Shown here in pieces: positions 7,439 through 15,955 of a stretch of DNA of 64,000 bases. The translations under genes and the position numbers were made by a program. Positions within the stretch are counted from its first letter, which is position 1, and each line of letters starts with the position of its first letter. The notes beneath the pieces were generated by a model that made no database searches, was not told where the DNA came from, and saw only the letters and a program-made list of their open reading frames with translations. The DNA comes from Streptomyces sp. SCSIO 30461 (GTDB lineage: Bacteria; Actinomycetota; Actinomycetes; Streptomycetales; Streptomycetaceae). Location: contig NZ_CP146101.1 in assembly GCF_037023745.1 (NCBI RefSeq), positions 992,001-1,056,000 on the forward strand, given 5' to 3'.

Positions 7439-9169
7439 TCAGACCCAGGTGTCCATCCACATCCTGTTGCGCCACTCGTCCATCGGGATCGACTGCCCGG
7501 TGTAGATGGGCCAGAAGTAGATGAAGTTCCAGATGATGAGCAGGACCAGCACCCCCGCCCCCACCGCGCCGACCGTCCTACGCCGTTCGTCCGAGCCCGG
7601 CGGCCCGATGATCGCGCCGATCATCATCGCCAGCGCCAGGCACAGGAACGGCACGAAGACGACCGCGTAGAAGAGGAAGATGGTGCGCTCCTGATACAGG
7701 AACCACGGCAGCCAGCCCGCCGCCACCCCGCACAGGATCCCGCCGGCCCGCCAGTCTCGGCGGAACAACCAGCGCCACAGCACGTACGCCAGCGCGAAGC
7801 AGGCCGCCCACCACAGCAGCGGGGTGCCGATCGCCAGCACCTCGCGGGCGCACTTCTCGGCCGCGTCCGCCGGACAGCCGTCCTGGCCCGGGGCCGGGTC
7901 CTCGTAGAAGTAGGAGACCGGGCGGCCCAGGACGATCCAGCTCCAGGGGTTGGACTGGTATGTGTGCCCGGAGGTGAGGCTGACGTGGAACTCGAACACC
8001 ACGTTCTCGTAGTGCCACAGGCTCCGCAGCCAGTCGGGCAGCCAGGTCCAGGACCCGCCGGCGCCGTCCGTCCGCGCCCAGTCGCGAAAGTAGCCCTTGT
8101 CGGTGGCGATCCAGCCCGTCCAGGTGGCCAGATACGTCACGATCGCGACCGGGATCGTCGACACGAAGGCCGGGATCACATCGCGGCGCAGCACCGCCGC
8201 ATACGGCCGCATCGCGCCCGCCGTGCGGCGGGCACCCGCGTCCCACAGAACCGTAAGCAGGCCGAAGGCGGCCAGGAAGTAGAGGCCGTTCCACTTGGTG
8301 GCGCAGGCCAGGCCGAGCATCAGCCCGGCGGTGAGACGCAAGGGGCGCCAGCCGAACCGCAGGCACCCGGCGACCTTGCTGTCGGGGCGCAGCACTCCCT
8401 CTTCGTCCACCGGCAGCGCGGCGGCCAGTCGGGCACGCGTGCGGTCGCGGTCGATGAGGAGGCAGCCGAAGGCCGCCAGGACGAAGAACATCAGCACGAG
8501 GTCGAGCAGCGCCGCCCGGCTCATCACGAAGTGCAGCCCGTCCACGGCGAGCAACGTCCCCGCCAGACAACCCAGGAATGTCGAGCGCAGCAGTCGCCGC
8601 CCGATCCGGCAGAGCATCAGCACCGACAGCGTGCCGAGCAATGCCACCATGAATCGCCAGCCGAACGGGGTGAAGCCGAACAGTTGCTCGCCCAGACCGA
8701 TGGCCCACTTGCCGACCGGCGGATGCACCACATAGCCGGGCTCCACCGGAACGGACACCGCGTCGGGGTTCGCCAGGATCGACTTGTCGACGTCCTTCGG
8801 CCAGGAGGCCTCGTAACCCTGGTTGACCAGGGCCCAGGCGTCCTTCGCGTAGTACGTCTCGTCGAATATCACCGCTTTCGGACTGCCCAACTGCCAGAAC
8901 CGCAGCACCCCGGCCACCAGCGCCACCAGCAGAGGTCCGGCCCATGCCGTGACCCGCTCGATGGTCGGTACCGCGTCGGGGTGGATACCGAGCAGTGCCC
9001 ACAGCTGCCTGGACTGCCGGGTGTACGGCGGCACAAGACGGTCCCGGAGTCCGATGACGGGCCGCGGCGCGTAACCGAATCCGTACAGGCGCTGCAGCCA
9101 GGAGTGTGGCTGTGTCGGTTGTTCCACGGCTTCCTTTTCCGGCCGGGCCCTGGGGGCAGTGCTGGTCAC
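7439..9169 (-). CDS. pmt: Protein O-mannosyltransferase Pmt (GT39)
   Basis: 576 residues, a polytopic membrane enzyme that transfers mannose from polyprenyl-phosphate-mannose to Ser/Thr of secreted proteins during Sec export. After a polar N-terminus and 'LYGFGYAPRP', the first membrane span is followed by the catalytic loop 'IFDETYYAKDAWALVNQGYE', whose Asp-Glu pair is the GT39 hallmark, then 'HPPVGKWAIG', the 'LACATKWNGLYF' segment and a MIR-less C-terminus typical of actinobacteria. The open frame runs further upstream, but I start at the GTG at 9169: a TACGAT -10 hexamer lies six bases before it, implying leaderless translation. In Streptomyces this gene is needed for phage phiC31 infection and glycoprotein formation. 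Confidence 0.92.
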   Translation of the reverse strand: MTSTAPRARPEKEAVEQPTQPHSWLQRLYGFGYAPRPVIGLRDRLVPPYTRQSRQLWALLGIHPDAVPTIERVTAWAGPLLVALVAGVLRFWQLGSPKAVIFDETYYAKDAWALVNQGYEASWPKDVDKSILANPDAVSVPVEPGYVVHPPVGKWAIGLGEQLFGFTPFGWRFMVALLGTLSVLMLCRIGRRLLRSTFLGCLAGTLLAVDGLHFVMSRAALLDLVLMFFVLAAFGCLLIDRDRTRARLAAALPVDEEGVLRPDSKVAGCLRFGWRPLRLTAGLMLGLACATKWNGLYFLAAFGLLTVLWDAGARRTAGAMRPYAAVLRRDVIPAFVSTIPVAIVTYLATWTGWIATDKGYFRDWARTDGAGGSWTWLPDWLRSLWHYENVVFEFHVSLTSGHTYQSNPWSWIVLGRPVSYFYEDPAPGQDGCPADAAEKCAREVLAIGTPLLWWAACFALAYVLWRWLFRRDWRAGGILCGVAAGWLPWFLYQERTIFLFYAVVFVPFLCLALAMMIGAIIGPPGSDERRRTVGAVGAGVLVLLIIWNFIYFWPIYTGQSIPMDEWRNRMWMDTWV

Positions 9170-9175
9170 CGCGCC

Positions 9176-9181
9176 ATCGTA
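9176..9181 (-). promoter_or_regulatory. -10 hexamer for leaderless pmt mRNA
   Basis: TACGAT on the minus strand, ending six bases before the GTG at 9169, so transcription should begin at or near the start codon. No Shine-Dalgarno sequence fits this start. Confidence 0.45.
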
Positions 9182-9253
9182 GGGAACGCGTCTGTGCGCG
9201 CGGGCGGCGCACGCGGCTCGGGGCGGGGTGCGCCGTCCTGCGAGGATGGGGCT

Positions 9254-10213
9254 GTGACTGGAACTGGGACCGGATCGGTGACTGGAACGACGGCGGGCGC
9301 GGCAGCGGGCACGCCGGTGGGCGCTTCGGCGGGGACGCTCGTACTCGCGGGGACACCCATCGGCGAGGTCATGGACGCTCCGCCGCGGCTGGCGGCGGAG
9401 CTGGAGGCCGCCGATGTGGTCGCCGCTGAGGACACCCGACGGCTGCGCAGACTCACCCAGGCGCTCGGTGTGCAGACCCGCGGCCGGGTCGTGTCGTACT
9501 TCGAGGGCAACGAGTCCGCCCGTACGCCCGAGCTGGTGGAGGCCCTGGAGGGTGGGGCGCGGGTGCTGCTGGTGACCGACGCCGGCATGCCGTCGGTGTC
9601 CGACCCCGGCTACCGGCTGGTCGCCGCGGCGGTCGAGAAGGACATCAAGGTCACCGCCGTGCCCGGTCCGTCCGCCGTGCTCACGGCGCTGGCGCTGTCC
9701 GGACTGCCGGTGGACCGCTTCTGCTTCGAGGGCTTCCTGCCGCGCAAGGCCGGTGAACGCATCGGCCGGTTGCGCGAGGTCGCGGACGAACGGCGCACAC
9801 TCGTCTACTTCGAGGCGCCGCACAGGCTGGACGACACACTCACCGCGATGGCTGAGGTGTTCGGCGGGGAGCGCAGAGCCGCCGTGTGCCGGGAGCTGAC
9901 CAAGACGTACGAGGAGGTCAAGCGGGGCGGGCTCGGCGAGCTTGCGGCCTGGGCGGCCGAGGGTGTCCGAGGCGAGATCACGGTCGTCGTCGCCGGCGCC
10001 CCGGAGACCGGGCCCGCCGAGCTGGACGCAGACGAGCTGGTACGCAGGGTACGGGTGCGCGAGGAGGCGGGGGAGCGCCGCAAGGAGGCGATCGCCGCCG
10101 TCGCCGCCGACGCGGGACTGCCCAAGCGGGAGGTGTTCGACGCCGTGGTGGCAGCGAAGAACGCGGCGAAGGCCGTGACGAAGAACGCGGCGAAGGACGG
10201 TCCGCGAAGGTGA
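9254..10213 (+). CDS. rsmI: 16S rRNA (cytidine1402-2'-O)-methyltransferase RsmI
   Basis: 319 residues. RsmI 2'-O-methylates C1402 in the decoding centre of 16S rRNA. The tetrapyrrole-methylase fold is evident: GTLVLAGTPIG at the start of the domain, 'AAEDTRRLRRL', 'VLLVTDAGMPSVSDPGYRLV' and 'VPGPSAVLTALALSGLP', then 'FEGFLPRKAGER' and 'EAPHRL'. The N-terminus is a Gly/Thr/Ala-rich extension of ~28 residues from the GTG at 9254, which has GAGGA close by; a later start would still leave the full domain. The C-terminal ~35 residues are Lys/Ala-rich. Divergent from pmt with 84 bp between them. Confidence 0.92.
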   Translation: MTGTGTGSVTGTTAGAAAGTPVGASAGTLVLAGTPIGEVMDAPPRLAAELEAADVVAAEDTRRLRRLTQALGVQTRGRVVSYFEGNESARTPELVEALEGGARVLLVTDAGMPSVSDPGYRLVAAAVEKDIKVTAVPGPSAVLTALALSGLPVDRFCFEGFLPRKAGERIGRLREVADERRTLVYFEAPHRLDDTLTAMAEVFGGERRAAVCRELTKTYEEVKRGGLGELAAWAAEGVRGEITVVVAGAPETGPAELDADELVRRVRVREEAGERRKEAIAAVAADAGLPKREVFDAVVAAKNAAKAVTKNAAKDGPRR

Positions 10214-10378
10214 CGGGAAAGGTAAAGAGACTAACCTGAAAGGCAAAGCACAGACCGTGCGACGGGTCTTTCTGGCATGGGAAGGCTAAAACTCCCTCTC
10301 TTTCCTTCCATCATTCGACCGGCGCTGATGCGCTCCCGCCGAAAAGGGCGTCCACTGGTCCGGTGGAGAGGAGCTCAC

Positions 10379-10834
10379 ATGAGCGACATCACGGGTAGCC
10401 GGATCGTGCACGAAGCCTATGCCTTCGCCTGTATGCGCTGTGGTTACGGCTGGGAGCAGGCGTACGAGATAGAGCACCACACGGACGCCTCGGGAAACGA
10501 CTTCATCATCTATACGGCAGACGGCATACACGTCCCCTCGCCGCTCAACCGGCCCACCTGCCGCAACTGCGAGGGCCACACCGTGCGCATCATGCGGGCG
10601 GGAAAGGTCTCGTCGGTCGTTGACCCCATGAACGAGCATTACCACTACCCCGTCGCACCCGGTATCGCGGGCCCGCTGCCCGCGGTCTACGCCTCGTCCG
10701 GGAGCCCGGCGCGGCAAGCCGCCGAACCCGCCGCCGCGCGGCCCGCAGGGTCCGCCCGTGAGCCCAGGCCCGTCAAGCGCAGGCGGCTGGCCGCCCTGTT
10801 CCGCTCCTCCCGCCGCACCGAGGCCGACAAGTAG
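10379..10834 (+). CDS. Conserved Streptomyces zinc-ribbon-like protein of unknown function
   Basis: 151 residues. Two Cys pairs, C-M-R-C (~18-21) and C-R-N-C (~61-64), are spaced like a zinc ribbon, flanked by aromatic residues and a His-rich 'EHYHYP' stretch. The C-terminal third is Ala/Pro/Arg-rich and ends in a basic segment 'PVKRRRLAALFRSSRR', which could bind nucleic acid or membrane. The start is the ATG at 10379 preceded by GGAGAGGAG; an upstream in-frame ATG at 10277 has no such site. I recognise it only as a recurring actinobacterial hypothetical and assign no function. Confidence 0.75.
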   Translation: MSDITGSRIVHEAYAFACMRCGYGWEQAYEIEHHTDASGNDFIIYTADGIHVPSPLNRPTCRNCEGHTVRIMRAGKVSSVVDPMNEHYHYPVAPGIAGPLPAVYASSGSPARQAAEPAAARPAGSAREPRPVKRRRLAALFRSSRRTEADK

Positions 10835-10916
10835 CCCCGGGCCCAGGCGGTTCGGAGCCGTCACCGGGCCTGGCGGGGCCGCCACCCGGTCCCGTGGGTC
10901 TGTCACCGGGACGCCA

Positions 10917-10922
10917 TAGGAT
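10917..10922 (+). promoter_or_regulatory. -10 hexamer for leaderless tatD mRNA
   Basis: TAGGAT ending seven bases before the tatD ATG; there is no ribosome-binding site, so the transcript should start at or next to the AUG. Confidence 0.5.
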
Positions 10923-10929
10923 CGCGGTC

Positions 10930-11811
10930 ATGAGCCCCCGGAACGACAACGGCACCCCTCCACCGCTTCCGGCACCCCTGCGGGTGCCGGTCGCCGACTC
11001 GCACACCCATCTGGACATGCAGAGCGGCACCGTCGAGGAGGGGCTCGCGAAGGCGGCGTCGGTCGGCGTGACGACCGTGGTGCAGGTGGGTTGCGACATC
11101 AAGGGCTCCCGCTGGGCGGCGGAGACGGCGGCCACGTACGAGAACGTGCATGCCTCCGTCGCGCTGCACCCCAACGAGGCGCCGCGCATCGTGCTCGGGG
11201 ACTCCGGGGAGAGCCGGCCGTGGCAGGGTGCGCGGGAGGCGGGCGGGGCTTCCGCGCTCGACGAGGCACTCGCCGAGATCGACCGGCTCGCCGGGCTCGA
11301 CCACGTACGGGCCGTCGGTGAGACGGGACTTGACTATTTCCGCACCGGCCCCGAAGGCATCGCCGCACAAGAGGCTTCGTTCCGCGCCCATATCGAGATC
11401 GCCAAACGGCACGGAAAAGCTCTCGTCATCCACGACCGGGACGCACACGACGACGTGTTGCGCATCCTCGCCGAGGAAGGCGCCCCCGAACGGACCGTGT
11501 TCCACTGCTATTCGGGTGATGCCGACATGGCCCGGATCTGCGCCGGCGCCGGCTACTACATGTCGTTCGCCGGCAACGTCACGTTCAAGAACGCCCAGCC
11601 GCTCCGCGACGCGCTCGCCGTCGCCCCGCTGGAGCTCGTGCTCGTGGAGACCGACGCTCCCTATCTGACCCCCGCGCCCTATCGCGGGCGGCCCAACGCG
11701 CCTTATCTGATCCCGGTCACGCTACGTGCGATGGCGGTGGTACGCGGCATCGGCGAGGACGCCATGGCGGAAGCCATCGCAGTCAACACGGCCCGCGCTC
11801 TCGGCTACTGA
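10930..11811 (+). CDS. tatD: TatD-family metal-dependent deoxyribonuclease
   Basis: 293 residues. The amidohydrolase-like TatD fold is shown by the metal-binding SHTHLDM (~21), 'VGETGLDYFR' (~133), 'VIHDRDAHDD' (His, ~170), 'FHCYSGD' (~194) and the final 'VETDAPYLTPAPYRG' (~242). TatD proteins are Mg2+-dependent 3'-5' exonucleases acting on single-stranded or oxidised DNA. A Ser-rich insert around residues 85-105 is a local expansion. The ATG at 10930 fits the leaderless -10 element; an in-frame GTG upstream would only add 12 residues. Confidence 0.9.
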   Translation: MSPRNDNGTPPPLPAPLRVPVADSHTHLDMQSGTVEEGLAKAASVGVTTVVQVGCDIKGSRWAAETAATYENVHASVALHPNEAPRIVLGDSGESRPWQGAREAGGASALDEALAEIDRLAGLDHVRAVGETGLDYFRTGPEGIAAQEASFRAHIEIAKRHGKALVIHDRDAHDDVLRILAEEGAPERTVFHCYSGDADMARICAGAGYYMSFAGNVTFKNAQPLRDALAVAPLELVLVETDAPYLTPAPYRGRPNAPYLIPVTLRAMAVVRGIGEDAMAEAIAVNTARALGY

Positions 11812-11941
11812 GCGACTGCCGAGCGGCCGCCGATTCGGCTACCGAGCGGGGCCGGACGCGCACCCTCGAGGGGTGCCCGAAACGCCGCGAACGCCGCGAC
11901 ACCGCGTAGCCGGGTTGCTTGGGAGAGCGACCGACCTCGGC

Positions 11942-11947
11942 TAGGGT
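11942..11947 (+). promoter_or_regulatory. -10 hexamer for near-leaderless rpfB mRNA
   Basis: TAGGGT ending nine bases before the rpfB GTG at 11957. Transcription would start about two to three bases before the start codon. Confidence 0.5.
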
Positions 11948-11956
11948 CCCGGCGTC

Positions 11957-13261
11957 GTGAGCACTTCGCAGGGCAGTCACCGCACCGCGGCCGGCGCCTG
12001 CGCCGCCATCGAACCCGACTCGGGGACGGGCGGCGCCCGCGCCGGTGAACGCTGTGCCGCCTGGCGCCGCAGGGCGCGCGGCGGCCGTCCCCGGCACTCC
12101 TTGAGCCTGCGCCGTCTCGTGCCGCAAGCCCTCGTGATCGCGGTACTCGCCGGCGGTACCTCCACCTTCGTCGCCGCCGACAAGGCCGTCCTGCTCAGCG
12201 TCGACGGCGTGCCGCACCGCCTGCACACCTTCGCAGGCGATGTGGCGGAGCTGCTCGCCGAAGAGGGTGTGGCCTTCGGTGAGCACGACATCGTGGCGCC
12301 CGCGCCCAGCACGTCCCTGGCCGACGGGGACGAGATCGTGGTGCGCTACGGCCGCCCCGTCACCCTCAGCATCGACGGCCGGCGCCGCGCGGTGTGGACC
12401 ACGGCCCACACGGTCGAGGACGCGCTGGACCAACTCGGGGTGCGGGCCGAAGGCGCGTACCTGTCCGTGTCCCGTTCGCTGCCGATCTCACGCGACGGTC
12501 TACGCCTCGACGTACGTACCGAGCGGGAGATCACCGTACGCGCCGACGGCCGCTCCCACACGGTCCGTACCAACGCCGCCACCGTCCGGGAGGTCGTCGA
12601 TGCGGCCGGGATCCGCCTGAACGGCCAGGACACCACATCCCTGGCCCCCGGCAGCTTCCCGCGCGACGGCCAGACCATCACCGTCCTGCGGATCACCACG
12701 GGCGAGGAGGCCCGTGAGGAGCACGTCCCGTACCCCACGGTCCGGGTCGAGGACCCCGAGCTGGCATCCGGCACCGAACGTGTCGAACAGCGCGGACGGC
12801 ACGGTGTGCGCCGCACCACCTTCGCCGTGCGCACCGTCAACGGCGTACGCGACGGCCGGCCGCGCAAGATCGCGGAAAAGCTGGTGCGGGAGCCGCGCGC
12901 CGAACGTGTCAGGGTCGGCACCAGGCCGTGGCGCGTCCACGAGGGAGGCGGCTGGGCCGGCGGCGCCGGGAGCGCCGGCGTCACCGAGGTGGCCGCCGGT
13001 ACCGGGGGCACCAAGGGTGCCGAGGGCCTCGACTGGAACGGTCTCGCCGCCTGTGAGTCCGGTGGTCGGCCGGGGGCTGTCGATCCGTCCGGCACATACG
13101 GCGGGCTCTACCAGTTCGACAAGCGCACCTGGCGCTCGATGGGCGGCCGCGGACGGCCCCAGGACGCCCCGGCGGCGGAGCAGACGTACCGGGCCAAGAA
13201 GCTCTATTCGCAGCGGGGGGCGAATCCGTGGCCGCACTGCGGCCGTAGGCTGTACCGGTGA
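11957..13261 (+). CDS. rpfB: Resuscitation-promoting factor RpfB
   Basis: 434 residues, a secreted or surface-anchored muralytic enzyme that cleaves peptidoglycan to trigger spore germination and regrowth. Order: basic N-terminus, one membrane/signal segment (~55-72), three DUF348 repeats (~75-260, each with the 'V.VDG..R...T.A.TV...L' pattern), a G5 domain (~265-340; '[19 protein letters not shown]'), a Gly-rich linker, and the C-terminal lysozyme-like Rpf domain ('[18 protein letters not shown]', catalytic Glu in ACESGG; '[16 protein letters not shown]'). It is the first gene of a tightly coupled trio: its stop overlaps the ksgA start by four bases. Confidence 0.93.
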   Translation: MSTSQGSHRTAAGACAAIEPDSGTGGARAGERCAAWRRRARGGRPRHSLSLRRLVPQALVIAVLAGGTSTFVAADKAVLLSVDGVPHRLHTFAGDVAELLAEEGVAFGEHDIVAPAPSTSLADGDEIVVRYGRPVTLSIDGRRRAVWTTAHTVEDALDQLGVRAEGAYLSVSRSLPISRDGLRLDVRTEREITVRADGRSHTVRTNAATVREVVDAAGIRLNGQDTTSLAPGSFPRDGQTITVLRITTGEEAREEHVPYPTVRVEDPELASGTERVEQRGRHGVRRTTFAVRTVNGVRDGRPRKIAEKLVREPRAERVRVGTRPWRVHEGGGWAGGAGSAGVTEVAAGTGGTKGAEGLDWNGLAACESGGRPGAVDPSGTYGGLYQFDKRTWRSMGGRGRPQDAPAAEQTYRAKKLYSQRGANPWPHCGRRLYR

Positions 13262-14124
13262 GCACCACCGACCCCGATGCCCTCCTCGGCCCCGCCGACA
13301 TCCGAGAACTGGCCGCAGCGCTTGGCGTACGCCCCACCAAGCAGCGCGGCCAGAACTTCGTCATCGACGCCAACACCGTTCGCAGGATCGTCCGCACCGC
13401 CGAGGTGCGCCCCGACGACGTGGTGGTGGAGGTGGGCCCCGGACTCGGCTCGCTGACCCTCGCACTGCTGGAGGCGGCGGACCGGGTGACGGCCGTCGAG
13501 ATCGACGATGTGCTGGCCGCCGCGCTCCCCACGACGATCGCCGCCCGGATGCCGGAGCGCGAGGACCGCTTCGCGCTGGTCCACTGCGACGCCATGCACG
13601 TGCAGGAGCTGCCGGGACCGCCGCCGACCGCGCTCGTCGCGAACCTCCCGTACAACGTGGCCGTACCGGTGCTGCTGCACATGCTGGACCGCTTCCCGAC
13701 CATCGAGCGCACGCTGGTGATGGTGCAGGCGGAGGTCGCCGACCGGCTCGCCGCCCGGCCCGGCAACAAGGTGTACGGCGTGCCTTCGGTGAAGGCCAAC
13801 TGGTACGCCGAGGTCAAGCGGGCCGGGGCGATCGGCCGCAATGTCTTCTGGCCCGCGCCCAACGTCGACTCCGGGCTCGTCTCCCTGGTCAGGCGCACCG
13901 AGCCGGTGAGGACGACCGCTTCCAAGGCCGAGGTGTTCGCCGTGGTCGACGCGGCCTTCGCACAGCGCCGCAAGACCCTGCGGGCGGCGCTCGCCGGCTG
14001 GGCGGGCTCCCCAGCGGCCGCCGAGGCCGCACTGGTCGCGGCCGGGATCTCCCCGCAGGCGCGGGGCGAGTCGCTGACGGTGGAAGAATTCGCCCGTATC
14101 GCGGAGCACAAGGGGGCGATGTGA
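13258..14124 (+). CDS. ksgA: 16S rRNA dimethyladenosine transferase KsgA/RsmA
   Basis: 288 residues. It dimethylates A1518 and A1519 in the 3' hairpin of 16S rRNA. The SAM fold is complete: '[19 protein letters not shown]', motif I '[13 protein letters not shown]', 'AVEIDD' acidic residue, and motif IV '[15 protein letters not shown]' (the N-L-P-Y catalytic tetrad). The GTG start overlaps the rpfB TGA (GTGA), and its own TGA overlaps the ispE GTG, so the three are translationally coupled. Loss of KsgA gives kasugamycin resistance in general. Confidence 0.94.
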   Translation: MSTTDPDALLGPADIRELAAALGVRPTKQRGQNFVIDANTVRRIVRTAEVRPDDVVVEVGPGLGSLTLALLEAADRVTAVEIDDVLAAALPTTIAARMPEREDRFALVHCDAMHVQELPGPPPTALVANLPYNVAVPVLLHMLDRFPTIERTLVMVQAEVADRLAARPGNKVYGVPSVKANWYAEVKRAGAIGRNVFWPAPNVDSGLVSLVRRTEPVRTTASKAEVFAVVDAAFAQRRKTLRAALAGWAGSPAAAEAALVAAGISPQARGESLTVEEFARIAEHKGAM

Positions 14125-15047
14125 GGCTGAGCGCGGGCGTCACCGTACGGGTACCGGCCAAGGTCAACGTCCAACTGGCGGTGGGCGGGGCCCGCCCCGA
14201 CGGCTATCACGACCTGGCCAATGTCTTCCTGGCCGTCGGTCTCTACGACGAGGTCACGGTCACCCCGGCCGACAGCCTGACCATCAGCTGCACGGGCGCG
14301 GACGCCGACCAGGTCCCCCTCGACCGCGGGAACCTCGCCGCCCGCGCCGCCGAATTGCTCGCCGCCCGGCACGGTATCGAGCCGAACGTGCACATCCACA
14401 TCGCCAAGGACATCCCCGTCGCGGGCGGTATGGCGGGCGGCAGCGCCGACGGGGCGGGCGCGCTGCTGGCCTGCGACACGCTCTGGGGCCTGGAGTCCCC
14501 GCAGTCCGCGCTGCTCGACATCTGCGCCGAGCTCGGCAGTGATGTGCCGTTCAGCCTGGTCGGCGGCGCGGCGCTGGGCACCGGCCGCGGCGAGCGGCTC
14601 ACCGTACTGCCGGTCGGCGGGGACTTCCACTGGGTGTTCGCGGTCGCCTACGGCGGCCTGTCGACGCCCGCCGTGTACCGGGAGTTCGACCGCCTGAACG
14701 CGGATGTGGCCGTCCCCGCCCCGGTCGCCTCGTCGCAACTGCTCGAAGCCCTGCGCACCGGCGACACGAGCGCCCTGGCGGGCTCGCTGGTGAACGACCT
14801 CCAGCCGGCGGCGCTCTCGCTGCGCCCCTCGCTCGCGGACACGTTGGCGGCGGGTACTGCTGCCGGGGCGCTGGCCGCGCTGGTTTCCGGATCCGGCCCC
14901 ACCACGGCGTTCCTCGCGAAGGACGCGGACGCGGCGGCGGGAATCGCCGAGGCCCTGCTGGCCTCGGGCAGCTGCCGTACGGCCAGGGCCACCGGTGCAC
15001 CCGCTCGGGGCGCGACGGTGATCCAGTACTCCGGTGCGGTTTCGTGA
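14121..15047 (+). CDS. ispE: 4-diphosphocytidyl-2-C-methyl-D-erythritol kinase IspE
   Basis: 308 residues, GHMP kinase of the MEP isoprenoid pathway that phosphorylates CDP-methylerythritol. '[24 protein letters not shown]' is the N-terminal substrate-binding motif, '[17 protein letters not shown]' (~94) the ATP-binding GHMP motif, and '[12 protein letters not shown]' (~250) the third motif. The GTG at 14121 overlaps the ksgA stop; the long upstream frame is antisense-type read-through of the preceding genes and is not coding. Confidence 0.93.
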   Translation: MRLSAGVTVRVPAKVNVQLAVGGARPDGYHDLANVFLAVGLYDEVTVTPADSLTISCTGADADQVPLDRGNLAARAAELLAARHGIEPNVHIHIAKDIPVAGGMAGGSADGAGALLACDTLWGLESPQSALLDICAELGSDVPFSLVGGAALGTGRGERLTVLPVGGDFHWVFAVAYGGLSTPAVYREFDRLNADVAVPAPVASSQLLEALRTGDTSALAGSLVNDLQPAALSLRPSLADTLAAGTAAGALAALVSGSGPTTAFLAKDADAAAGIAEALLASGSCRTARATGAPARGATVIQYSGAVS

Positions 15048-15314
15048 TCTATCCGGCAGGACCGTCGTCGGTAGTGGCTGTGTCGGGCTGTTGCCTGGCG
15101 GCGTCTGCGCCGGGTTGACCGGTGCAGCAGCCTGGGCGGTCATGGCCGGTGGGCCGGAGACGGCGGCAGGCAGGTGACGGATTTCCGGGACGGGCAAGGA
15201 GATCGGCTCGATGCCGTGAGCCGTGGGTGCGCCGAACGATCTTCGTTTGTCCGCACCAACCGATGACCACGGGGTGCCCCCGTTCCCAGCCGGGTCCGTC
15301 ACAAGATCGCGAAA
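15048..15314. other. Intergenic gap with no clear feature
   Basis: Between ispE and the minus-strand MarR gene. Open frames exist on both strands but have no start signals or recognisable protein; the longest minus-strand frame only continues antisense through ispE. I see no terminator hairpin of note. Confidence 0.5.
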
Positions 15315-15815
15315 TCAGAGCGCGCCGGGAGTCTCGTTGCCCTCGACATTGGCCACCATCCTGCGCAGCACCTTGAGTGCGGCCACGTACTCCTCGTCGG
15401 TGATGCCCTGGTGGACCACGGCACGCACCTCGGTCGCCAGCTCACGGAGCCGTACTCTGGCGGCTTCCCCGGCATCCGTGAGGTGCAGACGCTGCCCGTC
15501 GTCGATCCGCAGCCATTCGCGGTGGAGCAACTGGTCGACGACCCTGGCGATCTCGTGCGGTCCGTCGGCAAGGTGCGTCAGCTGCGCGACGACCTCCTCA
15601 CGGCTCGGCGCCGGGGGACCGCCGTTCACGCGGTTGAGTACCCAGTACTGCGGCTGCGTGACGTCGATCCTGGCCATGGCGTCACGCAGATGTCGGGTGA
15701 CGGCCGTTTGGGTCAGGCCGCACCAGTACCCGACCGGCTGAGCGGCCAACATGCCATCGGTGGCGGCCGGGTTGGCCGGCGCCTGGTCGGTGGTGGATCC
15801 AGTCAGTGATTCCAT
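15315..15815 (-). CDS. MarR-family transcriptional regulator
   Basis: 166 residues. A winged helix-turn-helix is predicted over ~45-115: 'VTRHLRDAMARIDVTQPQYWVLNRV', 'SREEVVAQLTHLADGPHEIARVVDQLL' and the wing 'WLRIDDGQRLHLTDAGEAARVR'. Such proteins bind DNA as dimers and usually respond to small phenolic or oxidising ligands. The ATG at 15815 is chosen because TAGCGT lies seven bases upstream (leaderless); the longer open frame has no start signal. It is divergent from a membrane acyltransferase, the likely target. Confidence 0.85.
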   Translation of the reverse strand: MESLTGSTTDQAPANPAATDGMLAAQPVGYWCGLTQTAVTRHLRDAMARIDVTQPQYWVLNRVNGGPPAPSREEVVAQLTHLADGPHEIARVVDQLLHREWLRIDDGQRLHLTDAGEAARVRLRELATEVRAVVHQGITDEEYVAALKVLRRMVANVEGNETPGAL

Positions 15816-15822
15816 GATCGCG

Positions 15823-15828
15823 ACGCTA
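15823..15828 (-). promoter_or_regulatory. -10 hexamer for leaderless marR-family mRNA
   Basis: TAGCGT on the minus strand, seven bases before the ATG at 15815. Confidence 0.45.
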
Positions 15829-15888
15829 CATTCCTCCGGCGCGCCGAACCATCGGAACGCGACATTCAGCCACGGCCTGGTACTACGA

Positions 15889-15911
15889 GTACTCACAGGT
15901 GATTTGAGTAC
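15889..15911. promoter_or_regulatory. Candidate MarR operator between divergent genes
   Basis: GTACTCA-N9-TGAGTAC, a perfect 7-bp inverted repeat, midway between the MarR gene and the acyltransferase gene. A second partial copy of the half-site (CGAGTACTC) overlaps the left arm. Confidence 0.4.
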
Positions 15912-15955
15912 GAGAACGCTGTCGCCCGCATACCGCACCCCGTGAACCTGGCTGC

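Noticed and set aside
9170..10246. N-terminal extension of Pmt across rsmI
   Set aside because: Antisense to rsmI; leaderless start at 9169 fits.
15049..15302. Minus-strand ORF between ispE and marR
   Set aside because: No stop before running antisense through ispE; no start signal.
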